DNA from: Actinomycetes bacterium
GTDB taxonomy: Bacteria; Actinomycetota; Thermoleophilia; Gaiellales; Gaiellaceae
Assembly (NCBI GenBank): GCA_025358355.1
Contig: JANYJX010000088.1
Coordinates: 1-57,377, forward strand
Direction: 5' to 3'
DNA: 57,377 nucleotides
The notes below the pieces were generated by a model. It did no database searches and had not been told where the DNA came from. It saw only the letters and a program-made list of their open reading frames with translations. Every line of letters starts with the position of its first letter. Within the stretch, counting starts at the first letter, position 1. The translations under genes were made by a program, and so were the position numbers. Shown in pieces: positions 33,425-48,254 of this stretch.

Positions 33425-36400
33425 GTGCTGCGTTCCCTGGCATATCTCGGATCGGCGGCTGCCGTAGTGGCGCTGCCGATCGCTGGGCTGCTCGAACGCG
33501 GGCAGCCGTTGCGCTCCAGCGCGATCGCGGCTGGAGTCGCTTCCGCCGCTGCGCTGTTCGCGCTTGTGAGCCTTCGGCTGCATCGTCCCGCGGAACGCGG
33601 GCCATGGCGGCTCATCGCTCTTGCGTTCGCCGTTCTCGGCACCGGCGTGGCTGCACGCTGGGTGTACGTGGTGCACGGCGGCCACTCGCTGCCGTTCTCC
33701 TCGCGCAGCCTTGCCGCCGCAATCGCATATCCGATCCTCGGCATCGCGTTGTTCACGTTCACAAGGCGCCGGACCGCCGGGCGAGATTGGGCTGGCGTCA
33801 TCGATGCAACGTTGATCACGATCGGTGCGGCGGTAGCGTCTTGGACCTTCATCATGGCGCGGATCTGGGACGTGAGCCCGTCCTTGACGTTGGGTTCTGC
33901 GGTTGCGCTCGCGCATCCGGCGGCGACCGTGGTGCTGTTCGCGCTGGCGGTTCGCTTCATCGTCACTGGCGGGCACGGCGGTCGGGCATACGTCCTGCTC
34001 GCGGTCGGCTCGACGCTGCTGATCGCCGCCGACGCAATCGACTCGCTGGGCACGATTCGCGGCTGGTTCACACCGGGAACGGTGCTTGACTCATTCGGGC
34101 TGGTCGGCATCGCTCTCGTCGGCCTAGCTGCGCTGGACAGCTCGATGACTCGGCTGACCGAATCGGTCGACGATCCCGATCACCGCGTTTCACGGCGCGG
34201 CCTGGCGCTGCTCGCCGTCGCCGCTCCGGTCGCGCCGGCTCTGGTGGCGGCCCGCGCTCTCGGAACCGTCACGCCGACGACGATCATCGCTGTTGCCGCT
34301 GCGGTCGCAGTAGGCGCGCTTGTAATCGCGCGCAGCGTTGCGCTCGTGAGTGGTTACGAGCGAGCGCTGCGGCTCGAGCATCTGCTGCGCGATGGCGCGC
34401 CTCGCTTGGTCGTTGCGCGCACACGAGAGGAGATCGCCGCAGTCACGACCGAGCTTGCGACTGCGCTCGTCGGCGGCGGGCGCGAGGCATTCGTTGACTT
34501 CAACCTTGGCGTGTCGCCGCCGACGGATGTAAAGGACGTGCTCGTCGTCGGTGGCGGCGAGACGGGCAGCTGGCTCCGTGGCGAATATCGCCAGGCCGGT
34601 GTTCTCGGACGCGTCGGTAGCGCGCACACACTGGTCTTCCCGATCGTCGTCAAGGATCGGGCAGCCGGCATTCTGCGCGTCGCGGCACGGCGTTCGCCGT
34701 CGGCTGCGCTGAGGGATGCGCTGCTGACGCTCACCGCGCAGGTCTCGGCGGCGCTCGAAGGCGCCGATCGCGCCGATGACATCCTCGAACGGCGTAGCGA
34801 GGCGCGGTTCAGGTCGCTGGTGCAGAACTCGAAGGACTTGATTGCGGTGATCGAGCCCGATCTCACGATCCGCTTCATCACGCCGTCGGCGCGCTCGATG
34901 CTGGGCTTCGGCCCGAACGAGCTCGTCGGCACGCGCCTCGACACGCTGCTCCATCCGGAGGAGCTCGAGCAGACGACCGCGCTCGTCCGCGAGCAGGCGA
35001 AGGCCGGTGGCAGTGCCGAGTTCGAGTTCCGGCTGATGCAGAAGGACGGCGAGTGGCGGACGGTGGAGGGCGCGATTGCGAACCTTCTCGATGACATCTC
35101 GGTGCGCGGACTGGTGCTCACTGCGCATGACGTCACCGATCGGCGGCTGCTCGAGACCGAGCTCGCGCGCCAGGCCTTCCACGACTCGCTGACGGGGCTG
35201 CCGAACCGCGCGCTCTTCTCCGACCGCGTGACGCACGCACTCGACCGCGTCGGCCGGACGACCCGCAGCGTCGCGGTGCTGTTCATCGACGTCGACGACT
35301 TCAAGACCGTGAACGACAGCCTCGGACATTCGATGGGCGACGAGCTTCTTGTCGCGGTCGGCGGTCGGCTGCGCGGTTGCTTGCGCGCTGCAGACACAGG
35401 TGCACGGCTCGGCGGCGACGAGTTCGGAGTTCTGCTCGAAGATGTTGGCGGCGTCGGCGCGGCGATCGAGGTCGCCGAGCGGATTCTCGACGCGCTCCGC
35501 CGGCCGGTTGTGCTGACCGACACAGAGCTCCTCGTCCGCGCCAGCATTGGCATCGTCGTCGGCCGCTCCGGGCAGACCTCCGGCGAGCTGCTGCGCAACG
35601 CCGATGTCGCGATGTACAAGGGGAAGCGGCAGGGCGGGAACTGCTTCGAGGTCTTCGAGCCGGCGATGCATGCCGCGGCTCTTGCGCGTCTCGAGCTGAA
35701 GGCCGACCTCGAGCGGGCGCTTGCGAACAACGAGTTTCACCTCGTCTACCAGCCCATCGTCGAGTTGGGCGACGGCTCGATCTCGGGCCTTGAGGCGCTG
35801 CTGCGCTGGACGCATCCGACGCGCGGGGCGATCTCACCGGTCGAGTTCATCCCGCTCGCGGAGGAGACAGGGCTGATCCCCGAGATCGGTCACTGGGTGC
35901 TCGAACGAGCTTGCGAGCAGGCCGTCGTATGGCAGGCGACGATTCCTGCCGGTTCGCGGCTTTCGATAAGCGTCAACCTCGCAGGCCGGCAACTCCAGAG
36001 TGCCGGCCTGATCGGAGAGGTGACCGAGGTCATCAACCGGACGGGAATCGACCCGCACGACCTGATGCTCGAGATCACCGAGAGCACACTGATGGACGAA
36101 GTCGAGCTCGTCGTCACCCGTCTTGCGGAGCTGAAGCGGCTTGGCGTGCGGATCGCAGTGGACGACTTCGGCACAGGCTTCTCGTCACTCAGCTACCTGC
36201 AGCGATTCCCGGTCGATGTGCTCAAGATCGCCAAGGAGTTCGTCGACGAGATCGCGACCGAGCAGCGGGATGCACGTCTTGTGGAGGCTGTGATCAAGAT
36301 CGCCGGCTCGCTCGACTTGCGCACCGTTGCCGAGGGAATCGAGCTCCAAGAGCAGTGCGATCGGCTGCGCGAGCTCGGCTGCATGCTCGGCCAGGGCTAC

Positions 36401-36472
36401 CTGTTCGCGCGGCCGATGCTGCCCGAGGCCGTGCCCGATCTGTTGCATCGGCCGCTGCAGAGCGTCGCGTAG
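33425..36472 (+). CDS. Membrane-bound PAS-GGDEF-EAL cyclic-di-GMP enzyme
   Basis: 1015 residues from GTG 33425 (TAGCGT seven nt upstream). About eight membrane helices at 1-320, a GAF-like region at about 325-450, PAS at about 460-580, GGDEF at about 580-740 with an intact GGDEF motif (ARLGGDEFGVLL) and an upstream RxxD inhibitory site (RAADTG), and EAL at about 755-1005 with EALLRW, DDFGTGFSSLSYL, the catalytic lysine in VLKIAKEFVD, and LGQGYLFARPM. Both the cyclase and the phosphodiesterase look catalytically competent. The N-terminal sensor may respond to a membrane or extracellular signal. Confidence 0.95.
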   Translation: MLRSLAYLGSAAAVVALPIAGLLERGQPLRSSAIAAGVASAAALFALVSLRLHRPAERGPWRLIALAFAVLGTGVAARWVYVVHGGHSLPFSSRSLAAAIAYPILGIALFTFTRRRTAGRDWAGVIDATLITIGAAVASWTFIMARIWDVSPSLTLGSAVALAHPAATVVLFALAVRFIVTGGHGGRAYVLLAVGSTLLIAADAIDSLGTIRGWFTPGTVLDSFGLVGIALVGLAALDSSMTRLTESVDDPDHRVSRRGLALLAVAAPVAPALVAARALGTVTPTTIIAVAAAVAVGALVIARSVALVSGYERALRLEHLLRDGAPRLVVARTREEIAAVTTELATALVGGGREAFVDFNLGVSPPTDVKDVLVVGGGETGSWLRGEYRQAGVLGRVGSAHTLVFPIVVKDRAAGILRVAARRSPSAALRDALLTLTAQVSAALEGADRADDILERRSEARFRSLVQNSKDLIAVIEPDLTIRFITPSARSMLGFGPNELVGTRLDTLLHPEELEQTTALVREQAKAGGSAEFEFRLMQKDGEWRTVEGAIANLLDDISVRGLVLTAHDVTDRRLLETELARQAFHDSLTGLPNRALFSDRVTHALDRVGRTTRSVAVLFIDVDDFKTVNDSLGHSMGDELLVAVGGRLRGCLRAADTGARLGGDEFGVLLEDVGGVGAAIEVAERILDALRRPVVLTDTELLVRASIGIVVGRSGQTSGELLRNADVAMYKGKRQGGNCFEVFEPAMHAAALARLELKADLERALANNEFHLVYQPIVELGDGSISGLEALLRWTHPTRGAISPVEFIPLAEETGLIPEIGHWVLERACEQAVVWQATIPAGSRLSISVNLAGRQLQSAGLIGEVTEVINRTGIDPHDLMLEITESTLMDEVELVVTRLAELKRLGVRIAVDDFGTGFSSLSYLQRFPVDVLKIAKEFVDEIATEQRDARLVEAVIKIAGSLDLRTVAEGIELQEQCDRLRELGCMLGQGYLFARPMLPEAVPDLLHRPLQSVA

Positions 36473-36510
36473 GAGAGAGACATTGACAGGGTCGTGGTAA
36501 GGTCGCGGCC

Positions 36511-36846
36511 GTGTCGATGCTTGAGATCACGGTTGGCGAGGCAGCGACGCGCACCGGTTGGTCGGCGCGGATGCTCCGCTACCTCGAGTTCACCGGTCTC
36601 GTCGTCCCCGAACGCACCGCCGCTGGCTATCGCCGCTACGGCACTCTCGAGCTGAATCAGCTGCGCGCACTGGCGGATTTGCGTCGGGTGTTCGGCGTCG
36701 AGCTCGGCGAGATCGCCTTCGCGCTCCGGCTTCGCCGCGAACCGGCGCTTCGTGCCGCCGTCGACACATGGCTCGCCGCCACGACGCCGTCGGCTGCATT
36801 TCTCGAATGGGAACAGCGCAAGCACGAGCGGTTGTTAGCCGCCTGA
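36511..36846 (+). CDS. MerR-family transcriptional regulator
   Basis: 111 residues from GTG 36511. N-terminal winged helix-turn-helix: ITVGEAATRTGWSARMLRYL, then EFTGLVVPERTAAGYRRYG, followed by LNQLRALADLRRVFGVELGE. There is no C-terminal metal- or drug-binding domain, only about 40 residues. TAAGGT lies seven nt before the start. It is 52 bp upstream of ahcY and in the same direction, so it may control that gene or methyl-cycle functions. Confidence 0.88.
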   Translation: MSMLEITVGEAATRTGWSARMLRYLEFTGLVVPERTAAGYRRYGTLELNQLRALADLRRVFGVELGEIAFALRLRREPALRAAVDTWLAATTPSAAFLEWEQRKHERLLAA

Positions 36847-36892
36847 GGCTTTTCGACCCGTATCTAGACTGGTCACGACCTGACAGAGATGA

Positions 36893-39107
<2,215 letters not shown>

Positions 39108-39111
<4 letters not shown>

Positions 39112-39839
39112 AGCTGATCGTTCTCGCCGCGGGCTACGCGACCCGCCTCTATCCGTTGACGCTCGATCGGCCGAAGCCGCTGCTCGATGTCGCGGGCCGC
39201 CCGCTTCTCGATCTGCTTCTCGATCGCGTGCTCGGCATCGGCGGGATCGACGAGACGATCGTCGTCACGAACGCAAAATTCGCGCCGGCCTTCGCGGAGT
39301 GGGCAAAGGGTCGTCCGGCTGTCACGGTCGTGAACGACGGGACGACGAGCGAGGCGGATCGCCTGGGTGCGATCGGTGACATCGGCTTCGTGATCGAGAA
39401 ACACGGAATCGACGACGATGTCGTCGTTGTTGCCGGCGATAACCTGTTCGGTTCCGACGTCGCCGATTTCGGCTGTCACGCGCGGCACGTGGCGGCGCCG
39501 GTGCTCGCCGTCTACGACATCGGCGACGTCGCAGAGATGCCGAAGTACAACCAGGTGCAGACCGATGCCGAGGGTCGAATCACGTTCTTCGAGGAGAAGC
39601 CCGAGAACGCCAAGACCACGTTGGCCGGGATCGCGCTCTACTACTACCCGCGCGCCACGCTGCCCATGATCGGGACGTACCTCGCCGAGGGCAACAACCC
39701 CGACCAGCCGGGGCGGCTGATCCAGTGGATGTATCCACAGATCCCCGTGTACACGTGGCTCGTTCCGGGCACGTGGTACGACATCGGCTCGCATGAGTCG
39801 CTCGCGGAGGCCAACGCGGTCTTCTCGCGCGCTAGCTGA
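39108..39839 (+). CDS. Sugar-1-phosphate nucleotidyltransferase (RmlA-like)
   Basis: 243 residues. KLIVLAAGYATRLYPLTLDR is the nucleotide-binding loop (GYATRL in place of the more common GxGTRL), followed by PKPLLDVAGRPLLDLLLD, the metal site VVVVAGDNLFGSD, and the substrate part FFEEKPENAKTTLAGIALYY and GTWYDIGSHESLAEAN. It is similar to glucose-1-phosphate thymidylyltransferases, but sugar and nucleotide cannot be assigned. It overlaps mtnA by four bases although the functions are unrelated. Confidence 0.88.
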
Positions 39840-39887
39840 CACACAATCGGCACAGTTTCGTGACCGTTTCGCGGCGACGATGATTGC

Positions 39888-40544
39888 GTGCTCGACGTGC
39901 TTCTCCCGCGGCGCTGTGCGGTGTGCACGCGGCCTGGCTCGGCGCTCTGTGGCGAGTGCTGCTCGTCGTTTGTTCGGCTAGCGCCGCCGGTGTGCGAGCG
40001 GTGCGCCTCGCCCGCCGCGTGGCCGGTGCGGCGTTGCGCCGAGTGCGCCGGGCGGCGGCTTGGCTTCGCGACGGCGCGCGGGGCGATCTTGTACGACGCT
40101 CGCGCGAAGGCCTTCGTCCGCTCGTGGAAGGAGCACGGGAGGCGCGATCTCGGGCGGCTCGCGGCTGAGCTCGTCATCGCGGCGATGCCACGGCTCGACG
40201 CCGACGCGATCACGTTCGTGCCCGGAGATCGCGATCGAGGGCTGAAGCGCGGCCACTCGCCGCCTGAGCGCCTCGCGCACGAGCTCGGCGCGATGTGGGA
40301 TCTTCCCGCGAAGTCGCTACTCCTCAGGTTGAAGCCGACGCCGCGGCAGCGCGGGCTCGGGCTGCAGGAGCGCCGCCGGAACGTGGCGGGGGCGTTCGGT
40401 GCGATCGCGGAGGTCCCACGTCGGATCGTGCTCGTCGACGACATCTACACGACCGGTTCGACGGTCAGCGGTTGCGCGGCGGCGCTGCGGAAAGCAGGCG
40501 CCGAGCGCGTTGACGTCGTCGCGTTGGCGCGAGCGGTTCGCTGA
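39888..40544 (+). CDS. ComF family phosphoribosyltransferase
   Basis: 218 residues from GTG 39888. N-terminal zinc-binding cysteines (RRCAVCTRPGSALCGEC, CERCASP, RRCAECAG), then the phosphoribosyltransferase domain with RGHSPPERLAHEL, RQRGLGLQERRRNVAGAF and the PRPP loop RIVLVDDIYTTGSTVSG. ComF proteins take part in DNA uptake or processing in competent bacteria, but single ComF genes are widespread and their substrate is unknown. Confidence 0.93.
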   Translation: MLDVLLPRRCAVCTRPGSALCGECCSSFVRLAPPVCERCASPAAWPVRRCAECAGRRLGFATARGAILYDARAKAFVRSWKEHGRRDLGRLAAELVIAAMPRLDADAITFVPGDRDRGLKRGHSPPERLAHELGAMWDLPAKSLLLRLKPTPRQRGLGLQERRRNVAGAFGAIAEVPRRIVLVDDIYTTGSTVSGCAAALRKAGAERVDVVALARAVR

Positions 40545-40549
40545 ATCAG

Positions 40550-41144
40550 CTAGCTCAGCGGCGCGAACGCGGTCGCAGCAGGACGCCAGTGCAGCACGGA
40601 GCCGGTCGCCCACGCGAGGCCCTTGGGCGAGATGGCCGCGACCTTCGTCCCGGTGAGCAGAACTGCCGTCTTGCCGGTCGCGATCCGGATGCCGTTGATC
40701 GTCGAGCCGACGCGATAGATCACGATTCCGGCAGCGCAGTCGAGGAGCTTCGCCTGCTTCGGCACGACGTACTTCGTCACGGGATTCGTGCCCGTGTTGA
40801 CGATCAGACCCGGGACGATGCCGATCGCGCTGGTCTTGAGCAGGCATTCGTCGGTCGCGCTCGACGACGTTGCCTTGACGATGACATTGCCGGTCGCGTC
40901 GATGTTCGTCGCCCACACTGCGCGGTTGCCGATCGCGGCCGGACTGCGAATCCCGCCCGGCGCTGCGCACCCGACTTTCTTGCCGAGATGCGTTGCCTTG
41001 ATCGAGGGCTGCCGCGACGAGCGTGCCGGACGCGCCCACCCCCAGGATCGGCGCATCGCGCGTTGTCGACTCGTCGACCGACATCGCACCGGCGCTCGTG
41101 GCGACAAGCCCGGCCACGGCGAGGAGGGCGCACATCGTGCGCAT
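40550..41144 (-). pseudogene. Frameshifted secreted protein
   Basis: From ATG 41144 the frame encodes a clear signal peptide (MRTMCALLAVAGLVATSAGA) and reaches ILGVGASGTLVAAA. Near 41015-41035 the reading switches to another frame, which continues without interruption for about 150 residues to 40550 (GCAAPGGIRSPAAIGNRAVW; VVPKQAKLLDCAAGIVIYRV; GLAWATGSVLHWRP). The two parts together make a plausible 195-residue exported protein with no known family. One indel, real or a sequencing error, explains the break. Confidence 0.6.
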
Positions 41145-41214
41145 CGATCGGAGGGTAAGTACGGCGTGTGAAGAATGAGTCAGCGGCCGGACGGTGACCG
41201 GTACCCTTGAACCG

Positions 41215-43875
<2,661 letters not shown>

Positions 43876-43888
43876 CCCAGCTCAGCCG

Positions 43889-44737
43889 GTGACGGCGCTC
43901 GACGACTCGCTCGCGGCTGCGTATCTCGAACGGATCGGCGTTGCGGCTCGACGCGGTGACGTCGATGTCGCGACGCTTGTCGCGTTGCAACGCGCGCACA
44001 TCGCGGCCGTTCCGTACGAGAACCTCGACATCGTGCGCGGCTTGCCGCCGCCGATCGACGCCGTCTCGTGCGTACTTCGCATCCTCTCAGGCCTCGGCGG
44101 CTACTGCTTCCACCTGAACGGCGCGTTCGCGGCGCTGCTCGAGTGGCTTGGCGTCGATGTCACCCGCCATCTCGCCGGCGTGCAGGGTCGGCGTCAGCCC
44201 GACCCACCCGGGGCGAACGGCAACCACCTCGGCCTCACCGTGGAGATCGACGGTGCTCGCTGGCTCGTCGATGTCGGCACCGGAGACGGGCCGGCCGAGC
44301 CGCTTCCGCTCGTTGCGGGCGAGTACGAGCTCGATGGGTTTGCGTTCTCACTCGGTACATCGCCCCTTGTGGAAGGCGGCTGGCGGCTCGAGCACGATCC
44401 GCGGGGTGCCTGGATCCTGTTCGACATGGCGCCCGAGTCGGCGGCGACCGAGGAGTTTGCCGCGATGCACATGACCTTGTCGACCGACCCGACGTCGGTG
44501 TTCATGCGGACGATCGTCGTGATGCGCGGTGGCGAGATCCTGCGTGGTTGCGTGTTCTCGCAGCGGGCCGGCGCCAAAGCTCGTTCACAGGAGATCGATT
44601 CCGGCCGCGAGTGGTGGGAGCTCGTGATCGACCGATTCGGCCTCGCCTACGGGGATCTCTCCGCCTGTGAACGCGACGCGCTCTGGCTGCAAGTGCGCGC
44701 AACGCACGAGGCGTGGGATGCGGCAGGTCGACCGTGA
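43889..44737 (+). CDS. Arylamine N-acetyltransferase
   Basis: 282 residues from GTG 43889. NAT family: YLERIGVAARRGDVDVATLV, AAVPYENLDIVRG, the catalytic cysteine in GLGGYCFHLNGAF (usual RGGYCFE, with the Arg replaced by Leu), and the His and Asp of the triad in NHLGLTVEI...WLVDVGTGDG. It transfers acetyl groups from CoA to arylamines or hydrazines. The stop overlaps the PAP2 start (GTGA). Confidence 0.9.
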   Translation: MTALDDSLAAAYLERIGVAARRGDVDVATLVALQRAHIAAVPYENLDIVRGLPPPIDAVSCVLRILSGLGGYCFHLNGAFAALLEWLGVDVTRHLAGVQGRRQPDPPGANGNHLGLTVEIDGARWLVDVGTGDGPAEPLPLVAGEYELDGFAFSLGTSPLVEGGWRLEHDPRGAWILFDMAPESAATEEFAAMHMTLSTDPTSVFMRTIVVMRGGEILRGCVFSQRAGAKARSQEIDSGREWWELVIDRFGLAYGDLSACERDALWLQVRATHEAWDAAGRP

Positions 44738-45351
44738 CGACACGCGCGAAACTCGCTGCGCTTCTCACCGCGACGACCGCCGGCTTCGCGGCGATCGCGC
44801 TCGACGTGACGCAGCACGGCATCCTGGAGCGGCACGATGCTCGCATAGGCTTGTGGCTCGCGATGAACACGCCGCACGCGCTCGAGCGCATCGCGAACGT
44901 GATCACCATGCTCGGCGGCGCGTGGTCGCTCGTCAGTCTCACGGCGCTTGGCACGGCCCTACTTCTCGGTCGCGGCAACCGAATCGACGCAGCTCTCCTC
45001 GTCGGCGGGGTGGCACTCACCTCATTGGCGACGAACGGCCTCAAGATCGCGTTCGGAAGGCCTCGACCCTCGATCGGCGATCTCGCCCCAGCCTCGTACA
45101 CAGCGTCATTCCCGAGCGGACATACCTCGGGCTCGGTGGTCGTCTTCGTCTTGCTCGCAGTGTTCTTGGCCACAATCCACCGGCGCGCGATCGTCGCGGG
45201 AGCGATCGGGCTCGCCGCGCTGATCGGCGTCACACGGGTCGTCGTCGAAGCACACTGGACGACGGACGTTCTTGCCGGGTATTGCCTCGGGGTCGCGGTG
45301 GTTGCGAGCGTTCTACTCGGACGCGATGCGCTTCTGGCTCGGCGACCCTAA
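44734..45351 (+). CDS. PAP2-family membrane phosphatase
   Basis: 205 residues from GTG 44734. About five transmembrane helices and the three PAP2 motifs: KIAFGRPRPS, the FPSGHTSGSVVV stretch with the catalytic-site histidine, and TRVVVEAHWTTDVLAGY. The family dephosphorylates lipid phosphates such as undecaprenyl pyrophosphate or phosphatidic acid on the outer face of the membrane. Probably cotranscribed with the upstream NAT gene. Confidence 0.9.
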   Translation: MTTRAKLAALLTATTAGFAAIALDVTQHGILERHDARIGLWLAMNTPHALERIANVITMLGGAWSLVSLTALGTALLLGRGNRIDAALLVGGVALTSLATNGLKIAFGRPRPSIGDLAPASYTASFPSGHTSGSVVVFVLLAVFLATIHRRAIVAGAIGLAALIGVTRVVVEAHWTTDVLAGYCLGVAVVASVLLGRDALLARRP

Positions 45352-45376
45352 GCCGGGTGCCGGGTAGCATCAGGAC

Positions 45377-46499
45377 GTGGCCGACGAACAACGACTCACG
45401 CTCGACCAGCAGCTTGACGAGCTTGGGGCCCAGCTTGCCTGGGTCCGTGAGTACCTTTGACCCAGCCAAGCTGACCACGCGTAAGGCCGAGCTGGAGGCT
45501 GCCATGGGCGCCCCCGGCTTCTGGGACGAGCAGTTCGCCGCTGCCCGCATCTCGCGCGAGCACGCGCGTGTCACACGCCAACTCGACACCTACGACCGCC
45601 TGTCGCGTGAGCTCGAGGACGCGCGCGACCTGTACGAGCTCGAGCCGGATCTCGGCGACGAAGTCGAAGCGCAACTCGGACCGCTTCGCAAAGAGCTCTC
45701 GAAGCTGCAGGAGGACGCGCTCTTCAACGGCGAGTACGACGGAGGCGACGCGGTGCTTTCGATCAACGCCGGAACCGGCGGCACCGACGCGCAGGACTGG
45801 GCCGAGATGATGCTGCGGATGTACCTGCGCTGGAGTGCGGATCGCGGCTATGAGACTCAGCTGATCGAGGTGAGCCCCGGGGAAGAGGCCGGAATCAAGT
45901 CGGCAACGTTGACGATGAAGGGCGAGAACGCGTACGGCGTGCTGAAGGCCGAACGCGGGGTGCACCGGCTCGTTCGCCTTTCGCCGTTCGACTCGGCGCA
46001 TCGGCGCCACACGGCGTTCGGCCAGGTCGTCGTCGCACCGCTGCTTCCTGATGATGCGGCGGTCGAGATCGACGAGGGCGACCTACGCATCGACACCTAT
46101 CGCGCGAGCGGAGCCGGCGGGCAGCACGTCAACAAGACCGACTCCGCCGTCCGCATCACGCACCTCCCGACAGGCGTCGTCGTCCAGTGTCAGAACGAGC
46201 GCTCGCAGATGTCGAACAAGCAGACCGCGATGCGGATTCTGCGCTCCCGCCTGGCCGAGTTGCAGGAGGAAGAACGCGAGGCGGAGCTTTCGCGAGAACG
46301 CGGCGCCGCGCAGGACATCGGCTTCGGAAGTCAAATCCGCTCCTACGTGTTGCACCCGTATCAGCTGGTGAAAGACCATCGCACCGATTTCGAGGTCGGG
46401 AACATTCAGGGCGTGCTTGACGGCGCCCTCGACGGCTTCATTCGCGCGTACCTGCTGAAGAAGGCCGCAAACGACGGGGCAGCGGGTGATGTCGGCTAA
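45377..46499 (+). CDS. prfB: Peptide chain release factor 2, with programmed +1 frameshift
   Basis: 373 residues if the shift occurs. GTG 45377 opens 27 codons (starting VADEQRLTLDQQLDELGAQL) that end at an in-frame TGA (45458-45460) in the classic CTT-TGA-C context. A +1 shift on CTT continues at GAC (45459) as DPAKLTTRKAELEAAMGAPG. The rest is RF2: the SPF recognition motif in FDSAHRRHTAFGQV and the GGQ motif in ASGAGGQHVNKTDSAVRITH. RF2 reads its own UGA, giving autoregulation. TAGCAT lies six nt upstream of GTG, so the mRNA is probably leaderless. Confidence 0.96.
45449..45461 (+). promoter_or_regulatory. RF2 programmed frameshift site
   Basis: GAGTACCTTTGAC. The slippery CTT (45455-45457), stop TGA and following C match the conserved RF2 recoding site. 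The upstream GTGAG is only a weak internal Shine-Dalgarno compared with AGGGGG in E. coli, at about the usual three-base spacing. Confidence 0.85.
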
Positions 46500-47373
46500 A
46501 CTGGCCTCTCAACCCGAACCGGAGCAGTCCGCAACGATATCGTCGGCGCGGTTCGCTTCATCTCACGATCCGGTGCAGGACGAGCCCCTCAACATGGACG
46601 ATTCCCCCGCATCGGTCGCCGTGCCCGAAGCGCCCGTCGTGGCGGATCCGCCGACGGAGTCCCAGGCCGAATCGCAGTCCGGCTCGGCGATGATCGTGTT
46701 CGAGGACGTGCGCAAGACCTACGAGCCGCGCGTTGTCGCGCTCGACGGGGTCTCGTTCACGATCGACAAGGGCGAGTTCGTCTTCGTCGTCGGAGCGTCG
46801 GGATCGGGCAAGTCGACGATGATCCGGCTGCTGCTGAAGGAGCTCGAGCCGACGTCCGGCCGGATCATCGTCGGTGGCCGCGACCTCGGCCGGCTGAAGC
46901 ATTCGAAGATCCCGCTGTTGCGCCGCAACGTCGGCTGCGTCTTCCAGGACTTCAAGCTGCTGCCGAACCGCACGACCGCCGAGAACGTCGCCTACGCGCT
47001 CAAAGTGCAGGGCGAGTCGGGCAACGAGATCCGGCGGAAAGTTCCCGACGTACTGAACCTCGTCGGCCTCGCGCACAGGATGAACTCGAAGCCGGATGAG
47101 CTTTCCGGTGGCGAGCAGCAGCGCGTCTCGATCGCGCGCGCGGTGGTCAACCATCCGCCGCTTCTGATCTGCGACGAGCCGACCGGCAACCTCGATCCGG
47201 ACACGTCGGTCGGGATCATGCAGCTGCTCTACACGATCAACCGCACCGGAACGACGATCCTGATGGTGACGCACGACCGCGAGATGGTCGACAAGATGCG
47301 CCGCCGCGTGATTGCGCTCGACCAAGGCAAACTGACGCGCGACGAGCGGCGCGGAGGGTACGAGTCAGAATGA
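46486..47373 (+). CDS. ftsE: Cell division ATP-binding protein FtsE
   Basis: 295 residues. The ABC domain starts only at about residue 68 ([20 protein letters not shown]); the first 67 residues are low-complexity Ser/Pro/Glu-rich and not part of FtsE elsewhere. Walker [11 protein letters not shown], signature [14 protein letters not shown], Walker [13 protein letters not shown], switch VTHDREM. GTG 46486 overlaps prfB; internal ATGs at 46594 and 46690 would remove some or all of the extension. It pairs with FtsX to control septal peptidoglycan hydrolases. Confidence 0.94.
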   Translation: MMSAKLASQPEPEQSATISSARFASSHDPVQDEPLNMDDSPASVAVPEAPVVADPPTESQAESQSGSAMIVFEDVRKTYEPRVVALDGVSFTIDKGEFVFVVGASGSGKSTMIRLLLKELEPTSGRIIVGGRDLGRLKHSKIPLLRRNVGCVFQDFKLLPNRTTAENVAYALKVQGESGNEIRRKVPDVLNLVGLAHRMNSKPDELSGGEQQRVSIARAVVNHPPLLICDEPTGNLDPDTSVGIMQLLYTINRTGTTILMVTHDREMVDKMRRRVIALDQGKLTRDERRGGYESE

Positions 47374-48251
47374 GCCGCTTCCGCCTTGTCATCTCCGAGT
47401 CGTTCCACTCGATGCGCGCGAACCTCTCGACGACGATCGCCGCGACGATGACCGTCCTGATCGGGATGTTCCTGCTCGGCCTGTTCATCGCACTCGGAAC
47501 CTGGGTCATCTCGTGGTCCGATCACGTGAAAGCGCAGCTCGACGTCAAGATCTACTTCGCCGAGGGCGTGACGCCTAAACAGGTGAACTCGGTACGGATC
47601 TACCTCGCAAACCAGCAGATCGCCGGCAAGGTGAAGGCGTATCGCTTCATCTCCAAGGACGAGGCGCTGCGGATCATGCGGAAGACGAACCCCGATCTCG
47701 TGAACGGCGTCCCGTCGAATCCGCTGCCGGACGCGTACACCGTGACGCCGGCGCGTGCCGAAGAGGTCAAGGTCGTGGCTGCGGGCATCCGCGCGCGCCA
47801 TTTCGCCGGGGTCGACGAAGTGCAGGACGGGAAGAAGACCTCGAAGCAGATTCTCCGCGTCGCGCGTGTGATCGAGCTTGTGTTCCTGATCGCGGTGATC
47901 GTACTGCTCGCATCGTCGATCTTGCTGATCGCGAACACGATCCGGCTGTCGATCTTCTCGCGGCGGCGCGAGATCGAGGTGATGAAACTCGTGGGCGCGA
48001 CAAACTGGTTTGTCCGCGGCCCGTTCATGCTCGAGGGCCTGTTCTGCGGCGTGGGCGGAGCGCTCTCGGCTGTCGTCCTGTTGCTGCTCGGGAAGGAGAT
48101 CGCGTTGCCCGCGATTCTCCACCACGTCGACAGCTCGTCGAATGTGCGCGCGCTTGCGTTCGGCGTCAACGCGTTGATCCTGCTCGGCGTCGGTTTGGTG
48201 GTCGGCGCGCTTGGCTCCGGCATGACGATGCGCCGCTTCCTCCGCGTCTAG
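47370..48251 (+). CDS. ftsX: Cell division protein FtsX
   Basis: 293 residues. Starts RFRLVISESFHSMRANLSTT; four transmembrane helices (near 24-45, 170-192, 215-240, 265-285) and an extracellular domain between helices 1 and 2 (DVKIYFAEGVTPKQ; KAYRFISKDEALRIMRK). The ATG overlaps ftsE (ATGA). FtsEX normally activates a peptidoglycan hydrolase. No M23 or NlpC/P60 hydrolase gene follows here, unlike the arrangement in many actinobacteria. Confidence 0.95.
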   Translation: MSRFRLVISESFHSMRANLSTTIAATMTVLIGMFLLGLFIALGTWVISWSDHVKAQLDVKIYFAEGVTPKQVNSVRIYLANQQIAGKVKAYRFISKDEALRIMRKTNPDLVNGVPSNPLPDAYTVTPARAEEVKVVAAGIRARHFAGVDEVQDGKKTSKQILRVARVIELVFLIAVIVLLASSILLIANTIRLSIFSRRREIEVMKLVGATNWFVRGPFMLEGLFCGVGGALSAVVLLLLGKEIALPAILHHVDSSSNVRALAFGVNALILLGVGLVVGALGSGMTMRRFLRV

Positions 48252-48254
48252 CGG

